Origin: Nyssa sinensis
Taxonomy: Eukaryota; Streptophyta; Magnoliopsida; Cornales; Nyssaceae
Direction: 5' to 3'
NCBI GenBank assembly: GCA_008638375.1
Contig: CM018050.1
Location: 27,099,097-27,163,096, forward strand
DNA: 64,000 nt
Shown here in pieces: positions 12,397 through 25,114 of this stretch (positions are counted from its first letter, which is position 1; every line of letters starts with the position of its first letter). The notes below the pieces were generated by a model. The model worked only from the letters and a program-made list of their open reading frames with translations, searched no databases and was not told the DNA's origin. The position numbers and the translations under genes are program-made.

Positions 12397-14074
12397 TACG
12401 TGGGTAGTGGGTAGTGTTAGGGAGAGAGGCTATAGCAAATGAGAATTGGATGGGGCTTGCGTGAGGAAGGGAGAGGGTTGATAAGGGATACGGTTAGGCC
12501 TGTCAACGAGTTAGGTTTGGACAAATCTTTTAAGGTCTGGATTTGGATTCATTAAGTTTAAATAGATCTAGAGCCGAATCCAAACCCGCTAAAACTCGCC
12601 TCAACTAGACCCGAACTCAGATCCGTTGGATCCCAGTCTTCGACTCCAAAACTCGATCCATTTGCAAAAAAAATAAAAAATTGGAGCTAAAATTTTCTAT
12701 TTGGAGTAGTCCAACTTGGCTTTACAAATAAAAGATTTTATTGGCCCCAATTATGTCATTGTTGATTGAAATTGTTTCATGTGATAGCCACTATTATTTG
12801 TATATTTCTTTCTTACGATCGGACACATGATAAATGGTAAAATGACAATAATTGTCATCTAGAAATCTTTTGATTTTTATCAAGAATTTAAGCTTATAAA
12901 AGGTTTCCTTACTCCTAAATATAATAGGAAATTGAATGAAAATGACATAGAATGAAAATGTCATAAAATGAAATAAAGATTACTCATTCAAGACAAAGGA
13001 ATGTTTATAATGATTTTTAATGGAATGTTCATTCAATGGAATCAGGTATTGATAGTTAGATTCATGAAACAATTCTCTAGAGTGATTTTCAAAATATTTT
13101 CATTGCACAAAACAGTGCTAGAAAGTTGAAGACGACAACTTCACTGAGACTCTCTCTCTCTCTTTAACTTTTATGTATGTATGTATGTATATATATATAT
13201 ATATAGTAACTTTGTTAGGATGTTAAATACTCTAATTTCATTATTATATTAGAGAGAAAGAGTGTGTGTGTGTGTGTGTGCGCGCTTAATGGTTCTTTAA
13301 CGGGTAGGCCTGTCAACGAGTTAGGTGAGTAGTGGGTAGTGTAAGGGAGAGAGGCTATAGCCAATGAGAATTGGATGGGGCTTGCGTGAGGAAGGGAGAG
13401 GGTTGATGAGGGATACGGTTACGCCTGTCAACGGGTCGAGTTTGGACAAATTTTTTAAGATATGGATTTGGATTCATCAAGTTTAAACAAATCTAGACCC
13501 GAATCCAAACCCGCTAAAACCCGCCTCAACTAACCCGAACTCAGATCCGTTGGATCCCAGTCTTCAGACTCCAAAACTTGATCCATTTGCAAAAAAAAAA
13601 AAAAATTTAGCTTAAATTTTCTATTTGGAGTAGTCCAACTTGGCTTTACAAATAAAAGATTTTATTGGCCCCAATTATGTCATTGTTGATTGAAATTGTT
13701 TCATGTGATAACCACTATTATTTGTATATTTCGTTCTTACGATCGGACACATGATGAATAGTAAAATGACAATAATTGTCATTTAGAAATTTTTTGATTT
13801 TTATCAAGAATTTAAGCCTACAGAAGGTTTCCTTACTCTTAAATATAATAAGAAATTGAATGAAAATGACATAGAATGAAAATGTCATAGAATGAAATAA
13901 AGATTACTCATCCAAGACAAAAGAATGTTTACAATGATTTTTAATGGAACGTTCACTCAATAGAATCGGGCATTGATAGTTAGATTCATGAAACAATTCC
14001 ATAAAGTGATTTTCAAAATATTTTTATAGCATAAGACGATGCTAGAAAGATGAAGATGACAACTTCACTGAGAC
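12397..14074. repeat. Tandem segmental duplication, period about 0.93 kb
   Basis: About 12,397-13,160 and about 13,326-14,074 share long, nearly identical text, including 'ggcttgcgtgaggaagggag', 'gatccgttggatcccagtct', 'ggagtagtccaacttggctt' and 'cgatcggacacatgat'. Differences are scattered single bases, plus an extra A in a poly-A. The units contain 'cctgtcaacgggt' and 'acccgaactc' words typical of hAT-like debris. Copy 2 ends exactly where the LTR at 14,075 starts, at 'cactgagac'. Confidence 0.88.
13180..13290. repeat. Microsatellites (TATG)n/(TA)n and (TG)n
   Basis: Found in the spacer between the two copies of the segmental duplication: TATG/TA repeats near 13,173-13,205 and (TG)n near 13,264-13,282. 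Confidence 0.85.
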
Positions 14075-17000
14075 TGTCACGCCCTGAATTTCCACAAACC
14101 CAGGGAGTGAGTGAAATTTAATGAAAAGGTAAATGAAAAGTCATTAAGTTGTATTTAATTAATTAGGCATTCATTCCCTCATGTTTCTCCAAAATTATAA
14201 GTGAAGACTTGTCATTGAACTCAACCCAAAATGGTCCTAGAATGTTGTTCAAGTCCCTCTCCCAATTAACACTTAAGATAGTTCAAGTCATATTCAAAAA
14301 TGGTTCTGAAATAGTCTCAAAACACTTCTAAATGCCTTGAGGTAGTGACCTCAATTGAGCTCCAAAATTCCCTAAGGCATAGTCCAAGAGCGAGTCAAAT
14401 ATTTTGCCTAAAATGGTGTTAGTGAGTGGCCAAACATGGCCATGAAACATAGCTAGAAAGTGTCCCAAAAAAAATGCCCAACATGGCTCTATGTAATGGC
14501 CAAAAGTGGCCCAAAGTGGCCCCAAAAAGTAAGGTCAAGCATGTAGTTAAATGGCCTTGAAATATGTACCAACACATGGTTCAAAAGGTGATGTCAAGGG
14601 GCTGTTAAGCGGCTGGCCAATGGGGCAGGACAGTAGGGCTGTCGCGACAAAGCAGCAGGCGCGCAGGGCCCATGCGCGTAGGCCAGGGCAGGGTGCGCGG
14701 GGGCGAGGCAACAGGCCCGGCACAAGCTCAGGGCGACGGGTTGGCGCGTGCGGCTAGGGCTGGGGCATGTCAGTCAGGGCACTGTAGCGACTGCAAGCTA
14801 AAATCTGATTTTTTTCAGGTTTACTGTTCATGGTTGCAACCTAATTTTTCCTATTTTTGAATTTCTTTCCCAAGTTTTTCAAGCCCTTTTTTCCCCATTT
14901 TTAATCCACTTCTTCAAGGCTTTTAAATCCTTATTTTGGGCATTTATTTCCTCCCATTTGAATAGTGTTTTACACACTTAATTTCCTTCTTAATTTCATA
15001 AAATTTTGACATGGTTTCCTTTATTTTCTAAACCTTTTTCCCTCCTAATTTTCACAACACTTCATTTATATAACATGTAAACAACCCACCCTCACTCAGT
15101 GGTCAAAAGTTCATGGAATTTTAAACATACATCCCTTGTCATCAACATTCATATCTAGTTGCCTCAACATACACATATGATGCTCATTAAATAAAGACAT
15201 TTTACATATCATTTGGGTCTAAAACCCTTACACTTTAAAATGGCTCAAGGCCTATTGTCCACCATTCTCCAAATTTAAATACGAGTAAATTGGGCTTATG
15301 CCCATACATACAAAAACATGCCCCAAGGGCCAAATATGCTTTATTTTCCTTCATTTTTTCAAGACTTAAACAAGTCTCAAGCATCTGGAACCTCATTTGA
15401 AATATGATATCCCATGAGGGGTTAGCACAACCGCTGGTCACAATGCTAATGCAAGGAACAAAATTAAGGCGTGGCATGTGCAAGTGTACATTTATATCTA
15501 CATGTCTTCCAATTCAATAATACAATGCAATGGCAATATGCGTGACGCATCCATGCAAACTCTATGCCACACCCATGTCAACTTTATGCCACCACCATGT
15601 CAACTCTATGTCACACCCATGTCAACTCTATGCCATCATGTCTCAATTTACGGATCGCTTCCGTTGGATATCCGAGTACCAACACCTGTTCACGGATCGC
15701 TCCCGCTGGGTAAGCAGGCACCAATGCAATGACCAATTTTGAATTTTTCACCATAGGATCTACACCCTTATAATGCATAGCACCAAGTACTCAACTCACG
15801 TCATGCCTCTAAGGATTCACACTATGCTAACATGCTTTGATTTCATTCTTATGCAATTCAATGAAACATTTCATCAACACATGGAGCATGACTTAAAAAT
15901 ATGCCTCTTTCATAAAGTAAAGCATAACTTCAAATTCACAACACTTTTTCTGCATGAATGTAAGTCACAATTCAATGAATTACACATATAATCAATTTTC
16001 ATGTTCATTACTTTAACAATTTCTCAAAGAAAATACAAATCCACAAACCACTAACTCATGGAATAAATCATAACTCTCAAACCACAAAAGTTCCTCTACA
16101 TGAACAATAGCTAGAATGCAATGAATCAAATATATAAACAAGTTACATGTTCATCACTTTAACAAATTCTCAAAGATTACAAAATACATAAAGCACCAAT
16201 ACCTTAAATAAATCATAACTTTCAAACTACAAGATTTTGTCTACATGAACCTAAGCTAGAATACAATGAATTTCACTTATAGTCATGGTTCATGTTTATC
16301 ATTTTTTCAAATTCCCAAAGAATAACAAAGAACAAAAAAGTACCAAAACCACCAATTCTAAGTTTTCAAAGCAACTATATCCCAAGTGATTTTCTAGCAT
16401 CAAATAAACACATGAATCATTCAATCAACATGTAAATCACTCCTAAACTTAATCACATTCCTTACTTAGCAAAATATCATACCTAAAATAGTTTTTCTCA
16501 AACCGGGGAAGTTGTGATAGCTGCACAACCGAACCTATTAGTGAGAATATAGGTCTTAATGAGAGGAACAACTTCCTAGAAGGAAGCCTCACAAGAATCC
16601 AGGCCTAGGAGTGTGTTTTGGTGGCTTGAAGCTTGGAGAACCTGGGGCTTTTTCTCCTTTTCTCTCCATGAACGTGAGCTGCTCTGATTTTCAGACCAAA
16701 TTATGATAAAAAAACACACTAAGGGACTGTATTTATAGTGGAGGGGCAAAATGACCCTTTTGCCTTTAATGAATCTAGGCCCCGTTACACTACAACCCGT
16801 CCCGAAACGTCTCAATTAGATATTTTTTTTTAGCCAAAGTTCTTAAAATTATTTTAAATGAAAATTTTCAAAAAAATAAATTTTCACCTGTGACCGGATC
16901 TGACCGGATCCACCCGGGCCACCCGGATGCCCTTTTGGTCCAATTTTTGAAACTATCTCCGAATAGTCTCAAATGTTTATAAGAGGTGTATTTTAATATT

Positions 17001-17156
17001 ATAAGCATATTTCCCTTCTATGGCATACTCAAAATATGCCTCTAAATATGACTTATAGTTAAACGTGCACGTATAACGCCCCACCGACAAACGGTGCATA
17101 AATAGTGCCCTACCGGTAAAAACGAAAAACTTACCCTTATTTTTCAGATCTCTACA
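14075..17156 (-). mobile_element. 3' LTR (3.1 kb) of a Tekay/Del-type Ty3/gypsy chromovirus
   Basis: On the minus strand the LTR starts TGTAGAGATCTG and ends GGGCGTGACA, so it has TG...CA ends. A polypurine tract (AAGGGGGGAAGGA) lies directly upstream at 17,157-17,169, next to a pol C-terminus with chromodomain. A TATA box (TATAAATA) sits on the minus strand at 16,730-16,737. A second, inverted copy of the same LTR is found at 28,182-31,104, with matching landmarks: a GC-rich block, a 'catgtcaac' block and a promoter. The flank at the low end is GAGAC. The partner 5' LTR is not in the window next to it. Confidence 0.85.
16730..16737 (-). promoter_or_regulatory. TATA box of the Tekay-type LTR
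   Basis: TATAAATA on the minus strand, followed by 'cagtccc'. The equivalent site in the inverted copy near 28,610 reads TATAAACA, a weakened version. Confidence 0.5.
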
Positions 17157-17545
17157 TCCTTCCCCCCTTAAAGAAATTTCATCCCGAAATTTAAAAATGT
17201 ACCTTTAGAAACAAACAACTCCGGATACCTAGCACGGGTTTCAGTCTCACATTCCCAAACGACCTCCTTGACCCTATAATGGCTCCAAAGAACCCTGACC
17301 AAAGGGATGGTCTTGCCCTGCAAAACCTGGTCCCCCGAGTCCAATATCTCTACAGGCCTCTCATCATAAGAAACACCTCCCTCCACTTTAAGACTGACCC
17401 AATCTAGTATATGTGAAGGGTCAAGCTCATACTTCCCCAACATCAATACATGGAAGACTTCATGAACCCCAAATAACTATGGCGGTAGCGCCAATCGATA
17501 AGTTACTTCTCCAATACTTTTATCAATCAAGACCTTGCAAAGATC
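17157..17545 (-). pseudogene. Chromovirus pol remnant: integrase C-terminus and chromodomain
   Basis: A minus-strand frame 17,446-17,168 reads 'LGKYELDPSHILDW', 'YDERPVEILD', 'KTIPLVRVLW' and 'VVWECETETRARYPELF', the usual chromodomain tail of Tekay/Del chromoviruses. Upstream codons in other frames (about 17,545-17,447) recall the 'VTYRLALPP' part of the integrase C-terminus. At least one frameshift separates the two, and everything further upstream is missing, so this is a truncated relic. The final codons run into the polypurine tract and LTR, as is normal for this lineage. Confidence 0.8.
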
Positions 17546-17546
17546 T

Positions 17547-17797
17547 ATAACACTCATGTCGAGTTCTCGATTAATTAAAAGAGTTTGTCAATCATATGGA
17601 ACTTAAAACATTAGTTTCAAATCTCGTAAATTAATGTGTTTGCTCTCCCTCTCTTTCTCTCTATACTTTACTTGTGCATTTATTATTTATTCTTAAAGTT
17701 TGTAAAAGAAGTCAATATTTGTAAAATGCCATATTCACCCCTTCTCCAGGGTAAATATATGGGCAACAATATCTACCTAGAGAGTGGAATCAGAGTC
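17547..17797 (+). mobile_element. Possible 5' LTR tail and primer-binding site of the SIRE-like copia element
   Basis: 'gccatattcaccccttctcc' near 17,728 resembles the CACCCCC-rich tail common in copia LTRs. 'tggaatcagagtc' at 17,785 is one or two bases from the initiator-Met tRNA site TGGTATCAGAGC. A similar tail, 'cctattcatcccctcctct', lies at 27,288. The upstream LTR part has been lost to the neighbouring gypsy remnant. Weak evidence. Confidence 0.35.
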
Positions 17798-17988
17798 ACG
17801 TAGTTCTCCTGATTCACCGACTCCTATCAAGGGTGATAGAAGGTGATGAATCAGGCTGTAGAGAAGGGTTTAGGGAACATACATTATATGTGGTGAGTCG
17901 AGCAGCACTTCGACTTGTACTTGTCGATTCAGTGTTATTCGGGCAGCATTTCAGCTTCTCTTCCTGAATTGGGACCTTTGTTCGGGAA

Positions 17989-18074
17989 GTACCCCAGTCT
18001 TGTATAGGGTAGACACTTTAGAGATCTTGTAGAGAGAGAAGTCTTGTATAGGGTAGACACTTTAGAGATCTTGT

Positions 18075-18106
<32 letters not shown>

Positions 18107-18130
18107 CGAGAGAGAGAGAGAGAGAGAGAA
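17989..18130. repeat. Tandem duplication (about 46 bp) followed by a (GA)n tract
   Basis: The block 'agtcttgtatagggtagaca' with 'gagatcttgtagagagaga' occurs twice in a row, then passes into (GA)n to about 18,130. The second copy probably grew with the microsatellite. Confidence 0.9.
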
Positions 18131-18483
18131 TAATGAGACTAAATTGACAGCATATGAGTGTAGAATTATGGTCCTTTGAAATGGGGGCCAAGGGGGGTAT
18201 ACTTATAAGAAAAATATAGAAACTTGACCAAACGACCCAAAATGATTCTCACAAATTGAGGGCTCAGATCAAGTCTAGAATGATAATTATCATGATTTAA
18301 AAAAAAATTATCCTAGACATAATTATCCTAATTAATAATTAAAAATGAAAAATAAACATGATTTCATTGCTAATGAGATTAATGTATATCATGATGAGCT
18401 AATGAGATACTACAAAAATGAGAGTTTAAATCTAATTAAACTCTAAAAAATAAGATAATTAAGCTGAAAGTTCCTAACCACCC

Positions 18484-18490
18484 AAACTCT

Positions 18491-18534
<44 letters not shown>

Positions 18535-18552
18535 ATATATATATATATACAC
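18484..18552. repeat. (CT)n / (AT)n microsatellite
   Basis: (CT)n at about 18,490-18,532 is followed by (AT)n and a short (AC)n. Confidence 0.95.
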
Positions 18553-19368
18553 ACCTAATAATATGGACCAGTCATGTGATTGTCTATAATTCATATGCCA
18601 ATCACATTGTACCTAACATTAAATGACCAATAAAAAGATTCTAGACAAGGTGGACCAATCACATGAATGTATACTATTTATGAACCAATCACAACCAAGA
18701 TGACACCTAATGAACCAATGAGATTTAAGAGAAACCTCATTTAACACATGGAAAATCTTAAAAATAAAATGATAATTATCATTCAAGATTACTAAATTAC
18801 ATCCAATTTGGTAGAGAATCTTTAAACCAATCTCATGACATGGAAATGGCCAAATTTTTTCCAAAGCATAAAAAAGTGCCCAAGTTGTCCTAAAAAGGCT
18901 AAAATTATCAAATTACCCCCCCAAAGGGATAAAATAGCATAAAATTACAAAAATTTCCTTAGCATGACCAAAGTAACCTACTAGGGGTAGGACTGTGCCA
19001 AAATTACTAAAATTCCCTCCTAAAGGCAAAATAGTGCTGAAATTATTGAAATACCCTTAAAAAGTAAAACATCTCTAGAATTTATCAAATTACTCCTAAA
19101 GGGTAAGGAAACACTAAAAATTATCAAAATTTCCTTGAGGGCCAAAGATGTGCAAAATTACAAGAATGCCTTTAGGGGTCAAGAATGTGTGAAAATTACT
19201 AAAATACCTAGGTGGAAAATATTGTAATAACTTCTTAAAAATGATTAAACTACCCCTAACTAAGGGATTTCTCAAAATATGCTACAAAAGTGACTAAACT
19301 GCCATCGAAACTATGGAATTACAGTTTTACCCTTACACAATCAAGGGTCACAAAATAGGGTATCTACA

Positions 19369-21830
19369 GAATCACTCAACACACAAGAAAGAAAATTTGA
19401 AGTTAGTTGCTAATCTCAAATTATGTGAAAAAGAGAAGAGTGCAAATGAGGATAATAAGGCACTTATTAGTCAGCTTATGGCTCATAGAGCAACTCTATT
19501 AGAGAGGCTCAAGGTTATGGAGAAACTGTGAAATTCCTTAGTTGTGAAGGTTGAGAATCTTGAAAAAGGTCTAGACTCTAGTGGTGTTGAAAAGAAAAAT
19601 CTCCATGTGAAAGTTCAACACCTTAAGCTTGAGTTAAAGAAAGATGATAAATTGGGAAAGATGTTTAATATTGTCCAATTCAAGAATGACAATGTAGATC
19701 TAGGTTATGATAAATTCAATAATCTCAAAAAGCCCATAGTGACCAATCAGACAGAACATGCTGTTTTCAAGCCTGCTAAGTTTGTTCCTCCAACACAAAA
19801 GCCTTAGGAGGTACCTCAACCTAAAAAATTATTTTTTAACTATAGTCAAGTTTATGGTCATTCTAGGAATTTTTGTAGAGAAGTTAGGAAGGACAAAAGT
19901 CACCCAGTGCCTAACAAGCCAAAATCTTAATTGTCAATCATGAAACTACAGTTGAATGCTTTAGTTCAAAAGTCTAAGAGTTTAGCTAAAAAGGTCATGA
20001 AAATGTCCAACACTTCAAAACCTCAATAAAACTCTAAGATTAGAACTAATGGAAACAAGACTAAAGCAAAAAATGTTGAATCCAAACCAAACTAACCTAA
20101 GAGGGTTAGCAAAATTTGGGTAAGAAAGGATAGGATGAAATGTCTTGTGATTCATAATGCTTTGAGGGCTCACAACACCACACGATAGTATTTTGATAGT
20201 GGGTGTTCTAGGCACATGACATGTGATAAGTCTCTATTTTCTCACCTTGAAGATCATAGTGGGTTGTCACTTTTAGTGATGGAAGTAGATATAGTGTCTT
20301 GGGTTCCATTCATATTAGTAGATTTCCTATACTTAAATAATGTTCTTTATGTTGAAGGGTTAAAATCCAATTTAATCAACATAAGCCAATTGTGTGATAG
20401 TCTTGCAGTCCACTTCAACAACAAAAAAAGGTGTAGAATATATGACACTGAAGGGAAGTGTGTCTTGTAAAGGATTATGACAATTGATAATTGTTATGGA
20501 ATCATTCCAAATCCCATTCTTATTTGCAATCATGACAGAGTTAAGGGCTGCAACTTATGGCATGAGAGGCTAGGCATTTGAATCTAAAAGATTTAAAGAA
20601 GTTGTCCAACAATGATCTAGTTTGTGGTTTACCAAAGCTGGGAAAGACTTTTGTAAGTGTTTGTGGAACATGCCAAAAAGGCAAACAAACTAGGGTCCCA
20701 CACAAGAAGTCTTCATCCTTTGCTACCTCTCGCCCCTTAGAGTTAGTTCATATGGACATTGTGGGTCCAACATGAATAGAGAGTCTAGGACGTAATAGAT
20801 ATATTCTAGTAATGGTAGATGACTTTTCTAGGTATTTTTTTGTTGACTTCCTTAAAAAAACAAATGTTTACAATCTCGTCATTAGGATTTATTAGCAAAT
20901 ACAAAATGAGAAGGTTTACACAATCACTAAGGTAAGAAGTGACCATGGAACTAAATTTTCAAAATCCCTAGTGACTAAATATTGTGATAACATCGGTATT
21001 AAATAAGAATTCTTAGCTTGCATCACACCTCAACGAAATAAGGTTATTGAAAGTAAGAATAGAGTCATCTAAGAGATCGCTAGAGCTATATTCCATGGCA
21101 AGGGTGTGCTTAGGAAGTTTTGGGCAGAGGTTGTGATCACAACTTGTTGTACGATCACTAGGGTTTACCTAAGACCGGGTTTGTGTCAAACACCATATGA
21201 GTTGTGGATCAATAGAAAGCCTAGTCTTAAGTACTTCAAAGTCTTTGTAGTCATTGTTATATTATTAGAGATAAAGAGAACTTGGGAAAATTTGATTGAA
21301 TGAGTGATGATGTGATCTTCTCAGGTTACTCCACTAACAGTAGAGCTTTTAGAGTCTACAATATTAGGAAGTTGATTGTTATAGAATCCGTCAATGTTGT
21401 GATTAATGATGAAAAGAAGATAGATACCTTAAGAGATCTTAATGACCCACTTATCTTAAAACAGTCTCTTGTTGGCATTAAGGATAATGGGTTAAAGGTT
21501 GCAAAGTGTACTTCATGAACCTATGATAGAAGTATACCAACTTGGTTTAATAAGAGTCATAATCCCTCAAATATTATTGGTGATTTGAAGAGTGGGGTAT
21601 AGGCTAGAGCTCAAATAGAGATTGAAGCGAGTTTCCACTATTTCACTTCACAAATAGAACCGAAGAATGTGAAAAAAGCTTTCCAATATGATTATTGGGT
21701 CCTTGTAATGCAAGAGGAGTTGCTTCAATTCACAAAGCTTGATATTTGGGAATTAATCCCTTGACCGAGAGATTGTAATGTGCTTGGTACCAAATATATT
21801 TACAAGAATAAACTAGATAACTTGGATTGA
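19369..21830 (+). pseudogene. Decayed SIRE-like Ty1/copia gag-protease-integrase
   Basis: Gag-like coiled-coil sequence (about 19,380-19,800) is followed by a degenerate zinc-knuckle near 19,830-19,880. The aspartic protease signature is FDSGCSRHMT at about 20,192, followed by 'LNNVLYVEGLKSNLINISQL'. An integrase zinc motif (LWHERLG...CGTCQKGKQT) lies at about 20,555-20,690, and the integrase core (LVHMDIVGPT, VRSDHGTKF, VIESKNR) at 20,740-21,075. A C-terminal part runs to about 21,520. The start of reverse transcriptase (RDCNVLGTKYIYKNKL) is at about 21,765-21,815. Many stops and frameshifts break it, and one zinc-binding His is replaced ('RLGI'). It cannot encode a working polyprotein. The RT that should follow is inverted. 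Confidence 0.9.
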
Positions 21831-22300
21831 TTAATAAAAGCTCTTTCTTTGATATACTTGGATTGATTAATGAAAGTTCCTTCTTTAGATTGTTTAATTT
21901 GTAATCCTAAGAAGAAATTTAATTATCCCATCATGTTCATTTCAAATTCATCTTACTTAGCAAAGTCTTTGCATGGGCCATCATTTGTTGAGCCAAATAT
22001 AATGTCATCGGCATATATTTTCACAGTGAGCATTTTCTTCCCTTTTGGCATCTATTTTTCCTCTAATGAATTCGTTCTTGGTGAGTAAACCACTAAGTCT
22101 TTCATACAAAACTCTTAAAGCTTACTTCAAACCATATAAGACTTTAGTTAACTTATATACATGGTTTGGATTTTCATGGTTTTTAAATTTGAGAGGTTGT
22201 TTAACATATACTTCTTTGGATGTGAATCCATTCAAGAATTCACTATTACATCAATTCTTCTACTACTGCTCCACAATATGTGACTCGTGTCGACCTTGAG
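21826..22300 (-). pseudogene. Inverted copia reverse-transcriptase fragment
   Basis: On the minus strand this reads 'VYVKQPLKF', 'PNHVYKLTKVLYGLK', the catalytic 'YADDIIFGSTN', 'EFEMNMMG', 'LNFFLGLQIKQSKEGTFINQ', the usual order for copia RT. It lies head to head with the plus-strand gag-pol, so the element has an internal inversion. At the junction (21,819-21,890) an approx 36-bp stretch 'cttggattgattaat..' is duplicated. Several stops are present. Confidence 0.85.
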
Positions 22301-22765
22301 GAACATTATTAACGACTTAGGATTGATTTCTTTATTCCTATCATGAACAGCTTGGTCATTAATGATTGAATATCTAGGCTATTTGGACATGTCAGGATCG
22401 GTTCACAAAGGAGCTTCATTCCATGGCAGAGGACATTCACTCACTACTGCCAATTGATGACAATGAGGATGTTAGTTGTGTGCTAAGAGTACCTGTAGTG
22501 AGGATCATATATACTTTTTTTTTTTCATAGAAAGATTTACATCTGTCGTTTACTTTATGGATGTGTGAAATACTGTTTGATCTCTAGTATTATATAGAGC
22601 TTATCTTTTACATCTCTTGTTGTATTTATATCTATTTATTTCTATTTGCATGCATATGTTTCTCTTGTCTTGGATAATTCTCTTATTATTTTCCATGGTA
22701 TTTCATACTTTACTAACCCTTTGTCATCTCATGAAAAAAATGGGGAGTAGTTTAGGAGCACTTAA
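22300..22765 (+). repeat. Copia-internal non-coding remnant up to the solo LTR
   Basis: No protein homology is recognised. Near 22,735 'atgaaaaaaatggggagtag' resembles the A/G-rich tail found near the 3' LTR of SIRE-like elements. The stretch ends in cttaa, the left target duplication of the solo LTR. Confidence 0.4.
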
Positions 22766-23734
22766 TGTGAGCGTCGTTGCCGGAAAAAACCCAGCCATCC
22801 CCTCCCTAAAGGTGGGAGGGAACGCTAGTTAAAATTGAGTGCATGTGAATAACAAAGAAGAGTCGCTAGCTTGTTTAAGGCAAATAACAAGCAAACTCGA
22901 TTACAACTCATGAAGAATACATGTAAAGGAAATAGCAAAGAAAATTAGAAATTACATTGCTTTGGTCCTAGTTACATTCTAAACCCTTAGACATGGGGTC
23001 AAAATAAAGCAAACTAGTCTATAATAAATCGGAGAAATTCTGAATCCAAAGGCTAAGGTATGAAATGAAGGTATTAGGCATTCTCCAATCCGATTGGACT
23101 GGCCTCTAGTGTTCATCCACAAGATTTTTATCATGTGACATACATAAAAGAAAGAGTAAAGAAAAGAATAATAATGATTGCGGGAATAATAAAGGAAAAT
23201 AAATAATATAAAGACAAAGAAATCTTTAAAAGAAGACCATGTGCCTATTTCTACCAATAATGATAGAAGCCAACAAGTTACCTCTCACTCATCTCTATAA
23301 GAATAGAAGGTGATGTAACAAGCTAACACCCATCACTCACTTCTATTAAACGGGAATGGAAGATAGTGACTCGAGTAAGGAGATGTGTGAAGAAGAACAT
23401 GAAAAGTAAATAAGACAAAATAATAATATAAATAAAAAGAAGATGAATAAATAGACTCGTGCCCAAAGGCGTCTTATGTATCCCTTTAGATAACGGAATT
23501 AGAGCCAACACAATTCTATAATTCAATTGCTTCTATCAAGAGTGATATAATAAATTGAATTGGGAAAAAGAAATAGAAGGGTTAAGGGAGCGTACCTGAT
23601 TATTTGTGGCTAATCAGATAAGACTTTGGCTTAAACTCCTTGACTTTGGATCGTCAATTGTGCAGTACTCTCAACTTGTATTGGGTAGAACTCTGGCTTG
23701 TGTAGAACAAAGCTTCAAAAATATAGAGAGAGAA

Positions 23735-23785
<51 letters not shown>
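23735..23785. repeat. (AT)n(AG)n microsatellite
   Basis: Alternating AT then AG, inside the solo LTR and matching in position the GA tract of the truncated copy. Confidence 0.95.
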
Positions 23786-23787
<2 letters not shown>

Positions 23788-24465
23788 AGAAAGAATTATT
23801 GCAGCAATACTCTGGCTTCCTAATTTTTTGTCCTTGATTTTGGTGGCCAATAGGCTTTATTTATAGAAAAAATATGAAGGTTTGATCCAAAGGTTCATAA
23901 TGAATTCTATGGATGAAAGGCGTAGATTAAGCCTTGGTGTGCAAGTAAACAAAATTAGAAAGTTTTCACTACACAAGAAAGGTAATTCCTTTAAGACCAC
24001 TAAGGAAACTCCTTGGAACAAAGAATTAATGATAAAGGTAAAGTGCTTGTGCACAAAAAAAGAAGTTTTCAAGGAATTATAAAGGTGAGTAAATTCTACC
24101 TATATTTACTAAATCGCCCATAATTCGGTAGAGAATTTTGAGACATAGAAATTACCAAAATGCCAGTAAGGCATAAAAGTTCAAATTGTCCTTAAAGACC
24201 AAAATTACCAAACTAACCCCATTTGAGTAAATTGATATGAAAATTATATGTATGTCCATAAATGATCACCCGATAATAGGAGTGGGATCACCCCAAAATT
24301 AACAAACGGTCTTTCAAAGGAAAAAATGGCACCAACATTACAAAAATACCCCTAGAAAGTTAAAAACTTCTAGTATTTACCAAACTACTCCTAAAAAGTA
24401 GCGAAATGCTAGAAATTACCAAAAGTATCCTTGATGTTCAAAGATGTGTGGAATGAACAAAATAC

Positions 24466-25091
24466 CATAGTTATCAAAATCGGTCCAAGCATCAACCTAG
24501 CAAGGTGACCGGATAGATGGGTCACTAGTTCAATCGCTGGGTCAATTGGTTGAATCGAAATAATATAAAAATATTATTTAAAAATAAATAACTATGTACC
24601 TTTAGAAAACATAGTAATATTATTTTTATAAAAATGATGTTGTTACATTAATGTCATTATTATTGGTATAAAAAAGAAATATAATTTGATTATTGTATGA
24701 ATATTTTACAATAATGAAAATCTTGGGCACGTATGAAAATATTTTATTTTATTTATATCAATATATGCACATTTAATATCCTTTTTGTATTATTTAGTAT
24801 ATGTATATACATGCTTTATTATTTTTTATGTTTTAAAAATTTACAATATTGATTTTTTTTGTCTTTAATATTCAAAGTATTTTGAATCAAAGAAAAAAAA
24901 ATTACAAATGAAATACTCATTATAAGGGAAGTATATTTTATATATGAAATATGTAAATTATTTAACAAAAGAATATGTGGCTTCGGGGTTAGGAGTGCAT
25001 ACCTATTAATTCATTGTCTTGGGTTCAACTTTTGGCAACTACAAAGTTCGTCGGTCTGACTAGCCGGGTCGGGCCGGGTTTGATAACTATG
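24466..25091. mobile_element. 626-bp MITE-like element with CATAGTTATCAAA inverted ends
   Basis: The left end is CATAGTTATCAAAATCGG and the right end, reverse-complemented, is CATAGTTATCAAACCCGG. Both flanks read AAAATAC (24,459-24,465 and 25,092-25,098), a perfect 7-bp duplication that could extend to 8. No coding capacity. The duplication size and ends suggest a non-autonomous hAT-type or similar DNA transposon. The homologous truncated LTR at 17.8-19.4 kb lacks it. Confidence 0.8.
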
Positions 25092-25114
25092 AAAATACTC
25101 TCGTGGGTCCTAAT

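Larger units (their letters stand above)
17800..19368 (-). mobile_element. Truncated LTR, same family as the solo LTR at 22,766-25,677
   Basis: It shares ordered blocks with the solo LTR: 'tcctatcaagggtgatag', 'ttgtatagggtagacactt', a GA-rich tract, the 'aaattaccaaaatgccctt'-type repeats, 'aatattgtaataacttct' and the end 'gggtatctaca'. On the minus strand it begins TGTAGATACCC. The other end is missing. SIRE-like gag sequence follows immediately at 19,369, so it sits inside the copia element. Confidence 0.65.

Noticed and set aside
14551..14860. GC-rich, Arg/Gly-rich frames
   Set aside because: They lie in the GC-rich block of a chromovirus LTR, and the inverted copy at 30.4-30.7 kb has different frames.
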